Shown piece after piece: positions 13,886 through 22,300 of a stretch of 43,788 nucleotides of DNA. Position 1 is the stretch's first letter; each line of letters opens with the position of its first letter. A program made the position numbers and the translations under genes. The notes beneath the pieces were generated by a model. It searched no databases, had not been told where the DNA came from, and saw only the letters and a program-made list of their open reading frames with translations. Source of the DNA: a virus; IMG/VR virus record IMGVR_UViG_3300045995_000051, positions 1-43,788 of that record; one strand, written 5' to 3'.

Positions 13886-16095
13886 ACCACGACTTACTTT
13901 TATTCTTAGGCAATAGCGATGATAAACCTTTCCTTCCTAAACTTAAAAGTTGTGTCGGATCTGCGAAAGTATTTCTATCTACACAAGCAATCTCTACCCT
14001 ATTCGAGGTGGAGTCCTACTGTAAGGCAAGAGGAATCACAGGAGTTATCACCACATCAGGCACCCTCTTATCTAAGTTATTGCCTTTCTCCTCAACACAA
14101 AAAGCTCCATCGGTTGACAATTTTGCAGGATCTCTTTTCACAAAAAATGGGATCGAATACGTTATTGTTCACCCCTTGGAACATACCATCACAGTCCCTT
14201 ACGGTACGTTTCTACTCAAGCGCTATGTCTCGAAACTTGTCTATCGAGATAAGTGGCCCGTCGCACCAGCTTTTAATTGGTGTATTCTAACAGAATCTAA
14301 TTGGGAGAAAGAGTATGAATTCTTTTCGGGATGTTCCCTTATCGCAGTTGATATTGAGACATATAAAGAAAACCTTGCGATACGGTGTGTTGGTTTTACT
14401 GGCCTTGCCATTGTTAATGGTAGTTATGTGGCTCGTAGCATTGTTGCTCCTCTTGATTCGATGTTTATGTATAGCATCATTGGACGATTTTGCTCTTTGG
14501 TTGTACCTAAGATTCTGCAAAATGGCAAGTATGATATCAACTATCTTATGCGATATGGTATTATATTGGTGAATTATGCATGGGATACAGCAACTCTGAT
14601 GCACTCTTGGTATTCAGAGTTACCTAAAGATCTAGCATCTCTCTCTGCATTCTTTGTGCGAGAGTCAATGTATTGGAAAGATTTGGCAGAGACTAACGAC
14701 TTAGAACAATACTATTTATATAATGCAAAAGACACACACCAAACTGCACTCGTCTTATTGGGCTGGATCAATGAGGCACCATCCTGGGCTTATAATAATT
14801 ATAAGCTTGAGTTTCCTGTGCTTTTCCCCTGCATCCAGTCTGAGCTTACCGGTATTAAACGAGACATGGTTAGGTTAAAAAATGCAAATGAATCATTTAC
14901 TATTAAAGTCCAAGATGCAAATACGAAACTTTCAGCGGAGCTGGGAGTGCCGAACTTTAATACGAACAGTCCAGTACAAAAGAAAGCTCTCCTTAAAATC
15001 TTGGGGTGTGGAGATCTTGATGCAACAGATGAAAAGAATCTTGCTAAAGCCCGTCTACGTCATCCACTCAATGCACGGATCTTATCTCAGGTATCGTCTA
15101 TCCAGAAAGATCGCAAACTCTTATCAACTTACCTTGTGGAAGGAAAAGAATTAGATGGCACATCCAGAATTCTATGGTCGCTTAATCCGCACGGAACTGA
15201 CACAGGAAGATTGGCCTCTAAAGAACACCACTTTTGGTGTGGATTACAGATTCAGAATATTCCAGGAGGGCCACACGTCAAGTCTACACTATGCGCAGAC
15301 GATGGATTCCATCTTGCAGAGTCCGATCTTGAACAGGCAGAGTCCAGAGATACAGCGTATATTACGGGAGACAAGAATCTTATTGCAGCAGTATCATCAG
15401 GTAAAGATTTTCACAGTACTAATGCGTCAAGCTTTTTCGGAGTGCCTTATGACTCTATCTATGACGACGCCACTGGAAAAACTAAAGATAAAAAGCTGCG
15501 AGATCTGGCTAAAAGGGTCAACCACGGAGCTTCATATAACATGGGCTGGTCAGTTCTCATTGATACAATGGGTGAAGATAAGATTCAAGAAGCTCAAAGA
15601 TTACTTAACTTACCTAGCCGATGGACACTCCGTGAAATCGCTGAGCATCTCATTGGCACTTTTGTTCGGACTTATCCTGATGTTCGGATTGGGTATCAAG
15701 ATTGGATCAGACTCACAGTTGCTAAAACCTCAATGCTCACAGGTGCAACAGGTTGGACAAGATATTGTTTCTCAGACCCAAGTAAATCTAAGCAAGCGCT
15801 TAATGGATATGTTGCACATTGCCCGCAATCGCTCAATGCAATGACATTAAACAAAGCTTATATTAGAGTGTTCACAGATGTTGCCTTACCCAACCCGAAA
15901 GATTTTAAACTGCTTGCCCAGATTCACGATTCGATCCTGTTCCAATATAGGATTGGCAGGGAAGATTTGGCATATAGAGTCAAAGAACTTATGGAAATCC
16001 CCGTACTCATTAAAGATATCAAGGGAATTCAAAGGGAATTTACAGTACCTGCGGCGCTTAAGATGGGCAAGAAATATTGGAACGAACTAGGATAA
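13882..16095 (+). CDS. Family A DNA polymerase with 3'-5' proofreading domain
   Basis: The 737-residue replicative polymerase has exonuclease motifs Exo I D157-I-E159, Exo II around D218 (GKYDINYL) and Exo III Y280-x3-D284, so proofreading looks intact. Polymerase motif A is D482 (ESDLEQAESR), motif B runs from R540 through K544 to Y552 (RDLAKRVNHGASYNMG), and motif C is H682-D683-S684. Two positions are atypical: His548 where E. coli Pol I has Phe762 and T7 has Tyr526, and Ser684 where most members have Glu after the catalytic Asp. Size and layout resemble T7-type polymerases. It begins in the ATGA overlap with the 78-residue gene. Confidence 0.93.
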   Translation: MNHDLLLFLGNSDDKPFLPKLKSCVGSAKVFLSTQAISTLFEVESYCKARGITGVITTSGTLLSKLLPFSSTQKAPSVDNFAGSLFTKNGIEYVIVHPLEHTITVPYGTFLLKRYVSKLVYRDKWPVAPAFNWCILTESNWEKEYEFFSGCSLIAVDIETYKENLAIRCVGFTGLAIVNGSYVARSIVAPLDSMFMYSIIGRFCSLVVPKILQNGKYDINYLMRYGIILVNYAWDTATLMHSWYSELPKDLASLSAFFVRESMYWKDLAETNDLEQYYLYNAKDTHQTALVLLGWINEAPSWAYNNYKLEFPVLFPCIQSELTGIKRDMVRLKNANESFTIKVQDANTKLSAELGVPNFNTNSPVQKKALLKILGCGDLDATDEKNLAKARLRHPLNARILSQVSSIQKDRKLLSTYLVEGKELDGTSRILWSLNPHGTDTGRLASKEHHFWCGLQIQNIPGGPHVKSTLCADDGFHLAESDLEQAESRDTAYITGDKNLIAAVSSGKDFHSTNASSFFGVPYDSIYDDATGKTKDKKLRDLAKRVNHGASYNMGWSVLIDTMGEDKIQEAQRLLNLPSRWTLREIAEHLIGTFVRTYPDVRIGYQDWIRLTVAKTSMLTGATGWTRYCFSDPSKSKQALNGYVAHCPQSLNAMTLNKAYIRVFTDVALPNPKDFKLLAQIHDSILFQYRIGREDLAYRVKELMEIPVLIKDIKGIQREFTVPAALKMGKKYWNELG

Positions 16096-16098
16096 CCT

Positions 16099-16374
16099 AT
16101 GCCACCGCCTAAATCTAAACCTAACTTACATCTTCCAGTCGGAGTATTCGCAAATGCAACTGGAACATTCAGAGCTAAGTGTCAGAGATACGGAAAGAAT
16201 TATTACCTAGGTACATACAAAACAATTGAGGAGGCAGAAGAAGCATATAAATCATTCGCAACATTACATCCTCACGGATCATCCCACTCACCAAGATCTC
16301 CTAACCCACCTAAATCACAGAAAGATACCTCATATGATAACCTCAGAGCAGCTTGGAACAGTATATTCCTTTGA
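16099..16374 (+). CDS. AP2-domain DNA-binding protein, 91 residues
   Basis: Residues about 14-52 match the AP2/ERF fold: GVFANATGTFRAKCQRYGKN, then YYLGTYKTIEEAEEAY, that is three strands followed by the helix with its EEAxxAY pattern. The C-terminal tail is rich in Pro, Ser and His. In phages AP2 domains usually sit in HNH homing endonucleases; here no HNH motif is present, so this is either a free-standing DNA-binding protein or a remnant. It follows the polymerase by three bases and overlaps the next gene by 41 bases. Confidence 0.75.
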   Translation: MPPPKSKPNLHLPVGVFANATGTFRAKCQRYGKNYYLGTYKTIEEAEEAYKSFATLHPHGSSHSPRSPNPPKSQKDTSYDNLRAAWNSIFL

Positions 16375-16588
16375 CTTCCAGTTCACATCATTACCCAATG
16401 TATGGTTGGCAACTGATGTGACAATAGGCATAGCATTAGATTGTATTAAGACTGGATTGCTTCACAACCAACCAGTTTCAAAGATTAAAATGTTTTCAAT
16501 TAATTCAGACGGCACATCAGTTAGCTTTGTCTACGATGTTAATGCCGCCAAATCAGGTAACTTTCCATGGTCTCTTACAAACTCTTAA
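16334..16588 (+). CDS. Unknown 84-residue protein
   Basis: Starts at MITSEQLGTVYSF within the end of the AP2 gene, in another frame. An open frame extends upstream, but the earlier residues look like non-coding translation of the AP2 gene. The product is beta-rich with Phe/Val/Asp residues (SFDFQFTSLPNVWLATDVT). No family was recognised; confidence is limited by the 41-base overlap and the lack of a clear ribosome site. Confidence 0.5.
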   Translation: MITSEQLGTVYSFDFQFTSLPNVWLATDVTIGIALDCIKTGLLHNQPVSKIKMFSINSDGTSVSFVYDVNAAKSGNFPWSLTNS

Positions 16589-16612
16589 CCACAATACAAA
16601 TGAAAGTGTGAA

Positions 16613-17863
16613 ATGGACTCCAGTTTCTTCAGTGACTATCTAGCTTACACCAGTGATTCGGAGGTTCCAACTTCCTTTCATCGGTGGAGTGCCATTGCAG
16701 GAATTGGAGCAATTCTCGAACGAAACTTATATATCCCACACGGACATTCCCGTATATTTCCTAATCCCTATCTCATGCTTATAGGTACTGCTGGCACAAG
16801 AAAGTCCACAGCTATTAAGTTAATGAAGAGTATATTAGTTAAGGCAGGATATACAACGATTAGTGCAGAGAGAACATCAAAGGAGAAATTTCTACTTGAC
16901 TTAGCGGGTCACGATGATGACGCCCCGATGGGTTCAGGTGATGATATACTAAATGCAAATCTATTCGGAGAAGATAATGAATGCACACACAGGCCAATGT
17001 TCATTGGAGCAGATGAAGCAAATGATTTCTTCGGAATTGGAAATCTTGAATTCCTTTCCATTCTCGGAAGTCTCTGGGACTGGGATGGATCTCCTTATGC
17101 TAACAGAATTAAAACGGGTAAATCAGTCTCTATACCAAACCCTACAATCTCCATCCTTGCTGGGAACACACCGACGGGTTTTAGTCTTGCCTTCCCGTCG
17201 GACATTCTTGGTCAAGGATTTTTCAGCCGACTACTCTTAATTTACGGAGAACCTAATGGAGTACGAATAACATTCCCTAAAACACCAGATCAAAATGAAA
17301 CCGCACACATTGTTACCTCTTTGCAAAGAATCAAGTCCTACCATTTTGGAGCCCTCGACTACACTGATACAGCAAGAGCCTTGCTCGAAGTTATATATAA
17401 GTCCACAGTACCTATCAGCGATCTCAGATTCGATAGCTATTTTAATAGAAGATTCACGCACTTGCTTAAGCTATGCATCATTTGTGCAGCAGCAAATCTC
17501 AGAAAATACATTGACGAAGCCACAGTTATTGAAGCTAATACATATCTTTCATACGTCGAAACTCTCATGCCAAAAGCACTTGGAGAATTTGGAAAATCTC
17601 GCAACTCAGATATTACACACAAGGTTCTAACATTCATTGAGGCTCACGACGGAGTCACTTTGAAAGAGTTAATGAAATTAGTATCAGCTGATTTAGAGAA
17701 ACCCTCAGACATAGGAGATATTATACGAAAGCTCTCGGCATCAGATAAGATTCAAACAGTATCAGGTATCTTCCTTCCTATGAGGAAAGTTGGTATCAAA
17801 GATAAAACAGGTATGATTGATTTAAGATATTTAACGCCAGAAGAACTGGCAGTAAAAGGATAA
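16613..17863 (+). CDS. DUF3987-like P-loop ATPase (possible replicative helicase)
   Basis: The 416-residue protein begins with FFSDYLAYTSDSEVPTSFHRW, typical of DUF3987-type phage/plasmid primase-helicase proteins. Walker A GTAGTRKST lies at residues 58-66, Walker B FIGADEAN with D134-E135, and a sensor-like strand ISILAGNTPTGFS follows. The C-terminal ~100 residues (TLKELMKLVSADLEK...) look like a winged helix. No zinc or TOPRIM primase motif is visible, so it is called an ATPase rather than a primase. It may be the replicative helicase or its loader, working with the polymerase upstream. Confidence 0.75.
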   Translation: MDSSFFSDYLAYTSDSEVPTSFHRWSAIAGIGAILERNLYIPHGHSRIFPNPYLMLIGTAGTRKSTAIKLMKSILVKAGYTTISAERTSKEKFLLDLAGHDDDAPMGSGDDILNANLFGEDNECTHRPMFIGADEANDFFGIGNLEFLSILGSLWDWDGSPYANRIKTGKSVSIPNPTISILAGNTPTGFSLAFPSDILGQGFFSRLLLIYGEPNGVRITFPKTPDQNETAHIVTSLQRIKSYHFGALDYTDTARALLEVIYKSTVPISDLRFDSYFNRRFTHLLKLCIICAAANLRKYIDEATVIEANTYLSYVETLMPKALGEFGKSRNSDITHKVLTFIEAHDGVTLKELMKLVSADLEKPSDIGDIIRKLSASDKIQTVSGIFLPMRKVGIKDKTGMIDLRYLTPEELAVKG

Positions 17864-17869
17864 CCCACC

Positions 17870-18301
17870 ATGACACATTACACAGATGACAACTACTCAG
17901 ATTTCGTAGCTCAAAAATTCAAAGCTATGGGAACTGACATTGATGATCTAGCCCATGCAGCAATGGGAATCTCAGGAGAAGCAGGAGAACTCCTAGATGC
18001 AATTAAGAAACATTGGGCTTATGGTAAACCCTTGGATCGCGAGAATGTAATTGAGGAGCTAGGTGATCTAGAATTTTATATGACAGCCTTGCGTAATTGC
18101 CTAGGTATTCCTCGCTCACATATTATTTCACACAACGTAGCTAAATTATCCAAACGATATGCGGATAAGTATTCAGATCAGGAAGCAATCGCAAGAGCAG
18201 ACAAAACACCACCCCCACCAACCCTAACTGAGTGCAAATACTGTGGATCTGTAAATGAGAATCGCGAACTGTGTTATGCATGTGCAAGGGAGTTGACATG
18301 A
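17870..18301 (+). CDS. MazG-like nucleotide pyrophosphohydrolase with C-terminal zinc ribbon
   Basis: The 143-residue protein has the all-alpha NTP-PPase core: GISGEAGELLDAIKKH with E37 and E40, then VIEELGDLEFYM with E62, E63 and D66, the metal-binding acid pairs of MazG-like enzymes, which hydrolyse nucleoside triphosphates to monophosphates. After a Pro-rich linker (TPPPPT) a C122-x2-C125...C135-x2-C138 zinc ribbon follows, which is not part of the ordinary MazG fold. Phage MazG proteins are thought to tune nucleotide pools or blunt the host stringent response. Its stop overlaps the next start. Confidence 0.82.
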   Translation: MTHYTDDNYSDFVAQKFKAMGTDIDDLAHAAMGISGEAGELLDAIKKHWAYGKPLDRENVIEELGDLEFYMTALRNCLGIPRSHIISHNVAKLSKRYADKYSDQEAIARADKTPPPPTLTECKYCGSVNENRELCYACARELT

Positions 18302-18867
18302 AACAACTAATCAACATCACACTGGATTTAGAAACTCTATCCACTCGGGAAGATGCAGCAATCATTCAGATCGGTTGTTGCATTCCAGAGTTCGATCGCA
18401 AATATGTGCCAGCGCAGGCAGGTTATGAATTCGAAACCACAATTGCATATGAAGAAGCTAGGTGCTCAGAGTTCCACAAGGATTCTGAAACAATGGAATG
18501 GTGGGACAAACAAGATCCAGCAACTAAGATGGTTGTATTCTCGGGTCAATCCAATTATCTTGATGCACTAACTGATTTCGTATATTGGATCTCTCTTGTG
18601 AAATCAGGCGGCGCCGATGTAGCTATCTGGGGTAACGGATCTGACTTCGATAACAGGCTTCTTACCTATACCTTAGATAGTTTTGGTATGCATAAGGTAT
18701 GGAACTTCAGAAACAATCGAGACCTCCGAACATTGAAAGCTCTCTTTCCTATGGGCATTGATCCTGACCCAATCAACGAACACAAACACACAGCTCTGGG
18801 CGACGCAAGATACGAAGCTCGATTGATGGATGCAATTGTTTCCCATTATAAGATCGAGAGTTTATAA
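18298..18867 (+). CDS. DEDDh 3'-5' exonuclease (DUF5051/Rv2179c-like)
   Basis: The 189-residue protein has D10-L-E12 (ITLDLETLST), a central acidic motif at D116/D118 (WGNGSDFDNRL) and H164-x4-D169 (HTALGDARYEAR), giving the DEDDh exonuclease signature. Size and spacing match the short Rv2179c-like exoribonuclease family common in phages. It may trim RNA or DNA 3' ends during replication or repair. It starts in the ATGA overlap with the MazG-like gene, and its stop overlaps the next start (TAATG). Confidence 0.83.
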   Translation: MKQLINITLDLETLSTREDAAIIQIGCCIPEFDRKYVPAQAGYEFETTIAYEEARCSEFHKDSETMEWWDKQDPATKMVVFSGQSNYLDALTDFVYWISLVKSGGADVAIWGNGSDFDNRLLTYTLDSFGMHKVWNFRNNRDLRTLKALFPMGIDPDPINEHKHTALGDARYEARLMDAIVSHYKIESL

Positions 18868-19157
18868 TGTACCATGAAATGTTTCCTGAGGAGTTCATAC
18901 AACTCCAAGTTGAAATGGGCCACCACCCATTACTGATTCAACGAATTCAGAAACATGCAAACTTAGGTCTCGAAGTTATCCTAGCTGAGACTTGTCACTA
19001 CTGCAATGTAGAGATTGATGCAGAACTGGATGGAGAACAACTCGCAGCTCTAGCAGATAGACTAAGATCTAGATTGTTGCAAATGAAAGTAAGAGAAGCA
19101 ATCAAAGGTCTCTCAGATGATTGGAGTAAAGAAGCATGGAAATTCGGAGCGCACTGA
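18867..19157 (+). CDS. Unknown 96-residue protein
   Basis: A helical acidic protein, MYHEMFPEEFIQLQVEMGHH..., with a possible metal pair in CHYCNVEID and Leu-rich helices after it (ALADRLRSRLLQM). No family was recognised. Its start overlaps the exonuclease stop (TAATG), and its last 22 bases overlap the small lipoprotein gene in another frame. Coupling places it in the nucleotide/nuclease operon. Confidence 0.65.
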   Translation: MYHEMFPEEFIQLQVEMGHHPLLIQRIQKHANLGLEVILAETCHYCNVEIDAELDGEQLAALADRLRSRLLQMKVREAIKGLSDDWSKEAWKFGAH

Positions 19158-19267
19158 TTCTAGTTTTGTTTCTATCTGGTTGTTCTAACATGCCACAGTC
19201 AGTGAAAGATTGGGCAAGCAACACAGATAACAACACTCTGATATGGGCAACCACACCATATAAATGA
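19136..19267 (+). CDS. 43-residue lipoprotein, spanin-like candidate
   Basis: The frame encodes MEIRSALILVLFLSGCSN..., a short positively charged N-terminus, a hydrophobic run and a lipobox LSGC with Cys16 as the lipidation site, leaving a mature peptide of about 28 residues rich in Asn, Thr and Trp. This is the form of small phage lipoproteins such as Rz1-like outer-membrane spanins, which help disrupt the outer membrane at lysis. Unlike Rz1 it is not Pro-rich, and it lies at the end of the early block rather than beside the holin. It overlaps the previous gene by 22 bases, and the convergent terminator follows at once. Confidence 0.65.
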   Translation: MEIRSALILVLFLSGCSNMPQSVKDWASNTDNNTLIWATTPYK

Positions 19268-19278
19268 CGCCCACAAAA

Positions 19279-19310
19279 AAGCCCCATCAGATTAAGTTCT
19301 TTTGGGGCTT
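19279..19310. terminator. Bidirectional terminator between the convergent blocks
   Basis: AAGCCCC (19279-19285) pairs with GGGGCTT (19304-19310) around an 18-base loop. A-runs precede the stem and T-runs follow it, so it can end transcription on both strands. It separates the last plus-strand gene (stop 19267) from the last minus-strand gene (stop 19335), as expected for converging early and late units. Confidence 0.83.
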
Positions 19311-19334
19311 TCTCTTTTCTGCAAATCTCTCAGT

Positions 19335-22300
19335 TTACTGCGCTGCTTGCAAATCCTCTACTGTTCCTCCCATTAGAGTTTTCATATGATCTGCATACGG
19401 CCCTTTCAATGCAGCCATAATTGCATTAGCTCTCGGGGCATTAACTTTAGTAATTGCATTCAACATGTTCTTATTAAAATCTTCAGCCCTTCCTCCATTA
19501 TGTACGAAAGCATCCATATAATTATGCACAGCTTTCTCGTCTACATTACCTGATGGATCACCAATCACAGAAGTCTTAAACACTTCAGTCGATGCTTTCA
19601 TCCTTGCCCTATCAGCAGCTTTATACACTAATGCTCTCGACACTTCATCATTGGCAAGAGCTTCATCCAAAGGCTTACCTCCAGCTAGGCGAGAGAGAGT
19701 TGCCATAGACATGAAATCATTAACAAAACTAATATCACCAGCATTAGTAGTTGAGTAGACTTTACCAGTTCCACCAGCAGCTTGCAAAGTTTGTGCCAAT
19801 CCTGCAAGAGGCCGACTCAAAGTGTTATGTTCCATGCCTTGTAACAAGGTTTGCCACACATCTCCTCCAGCAGCTATCTTAGAAGTAGTCTCCTTAAGGT
19901 TAGAAGCGAACTTACCAAAGGCAGATACAGCAACAATGTCTTGTGGATTAACTGGAATCACAGTCAGAGTTCTAGGATTAATGTCACCCCGAGAATAGAT
20001 ATTAGTTTGCAAGAGATTAGAAGGTACTCCATACATCAACCAATCACCAGCAGTCTTACCAGCAGCACCATACAATGCAGTATAAGCATCAGTGTGATTA
20101 GGATTACCAGAAGCAGTTCCAACAATATGTTGATTAATGAATTGGAATCCAGGCAAACCATTCAGACCATACATTGTACCCTGCAAGCCCATCAACATTG
20201 CTGCATCTTTCGGACCACCCTCAGAGATTCCTCTAAACAATTGTTGCATTGTATTAAATTGGAATGTTTGAAATAGGCCTACGGCCTGACCAATAGGACC
20301 TTGGAATACAAGAGGCCGCTGAGATGCGAGAGTGTTACCTTGGGTACGATTGACAAATGTATTGATGAAAGATGTTTGTGCATCTTGACTCATAAGACCA
20401 CTCTTGATTTGCATGTCAGAGATTTGCCTTCCAACATCAGCAGCAACATAACGATTGTATTCTTCAGCTAACTTGTTACCAGATAACACTTCTCCCTTAG
20501 CAGTAAGGTTCTTAGCAATTGCCATTGCCTGACCCAACTTGGTATTCAACTGTGCTGGATTCTCATCACCAGCAAGAGCCAAAGAATCTAACATTTGTTT
20601 ATGCTGATCCGAGATCGTAGTTGTCCAACCATTCTCACGATAGGTCTGACGACGCAGCACAGCCATAGGATCATTGCTATTCATTGCATCCCAATAGTTC
20701 TTATTGGCTTTAGCAATCAATTTACCTGGAGATAAGATAGCATTGTCAGTTCCTGGAACCATAACTCCAGCTTCATCCAATCCACGTAATAATGATTTGA
20801 CAACTGAAGAAGTCTCATGACCTAAGAGGACTTGCGCACCGATAGCATTGTTAAGAGAATTAAGAGGATCCAAACGAAGGAAAGTATTAGAGAGAATAGC
20901 ATTGGCACCTCGAATGAAATTACTAACATAAGGTTTAGGAGCACTATGATTGGCAAGAATAATCTCAGCTGCATTCTTATACGCATGATTGATACCAGCA
21001 GTCTCAAGAGCAGAGTTAACTGTCTGGAGATCATTCACTGACTTAGCTTCATCCCACACATTGACAATCTTTTGAATCACACCTGAGACAGATGATTCCA
21101 AATTCCGATTGAAAGCAGATAGGAGAGGATACTCATTCAAACGAGAGATATTTAGAGCTGTCTTGCGATAGTCATTATATGGATTCTGAGTAGAGGACTC
21201 AATTGATTTAGCAGTAACTCCATAGCGAGAAGATGCAACATTGGTATATTGACCTCCGAGAGTTTCCAACTGATCGAACTCATTACCAAATTTAGCAGAC
21301 ACAGCTTCACGTGCGAGAGCATCATTAGCTCTGCGTTCTGCTTCCATCCAACCATCCACAATCTTAGTAGGATCAGTCTTAGGAAAGAATTGATTATTCA
21401 CACCAGCACTCTTAAGACCTGCATCCATGTAGTTGTCGTGGAGAGTTCTATCCCATTCATAAGCCTGATTAGCTTTATAAAATGCTTCAGTATCTCCTTT
21501 GGTGTAAACAGTGTAGCCAGTCTTAGCTCTAGCCATCTTAATCATGTCATCCAATTCTGTTTGTGATGTAGCATGGATCATAGATGTATGTCCCAGACCA
21601 GCACCAGTAACAGTTTCATCTTTCACAAAAGCAAAGAACGGATAATCCCTTGGCTGAGGTTTCAGAGGATAATATGCCAATTCATTTTTAGAGTCTTCCA
21701 AACCTTGTGCTGCTCTCAAATTCCTAGAGTGAACAACCCTAGCTCCATTAGATTGAATCCTACCAGCGATTGCATCACCAGTTATTTCATTAGTGAAAGG
21801 AATAGTATCAGGGCCAGATAATGTAGGGACCTCAACACCTTTCTGTCCAGACTTAACAGCGGCCTGATAATCGGCAAGTTTCTGTGCAATCAATCCATCA
21901 CCAGCTTCATTAAGAATATACTTCTCAGTTGATGATGCAACCAAGTTATTTATTTTGTCAAACTCAATTGCAGCAGCCTGATCTCCTCGCAACCTTAACA
22001 TTACCGAATCTAAAGTGTCAGATGTATTCTTAGCCAATCGTTGTTGCAAAGATGCAGTTGCGGCTCCAACATTCTCAGACCAAGAACCAAGAGTTCCATA
22101 AGATCCATTAGAGAAAGTAAACAATCCTGCACCAGCACCATAGCGATTCGAATTCAGGATTGCAGTATCTCCGGGATGGAAGAACCGATCAGACAAATCT
22201 CCAGCAATGCCATTGAATGCACGATCAATAGTTTGTTGTGCAATCTTCTGAGTTTGCTTGATGTTAACCATCGCAGACACAGTGTTGCCATCATATCCCA

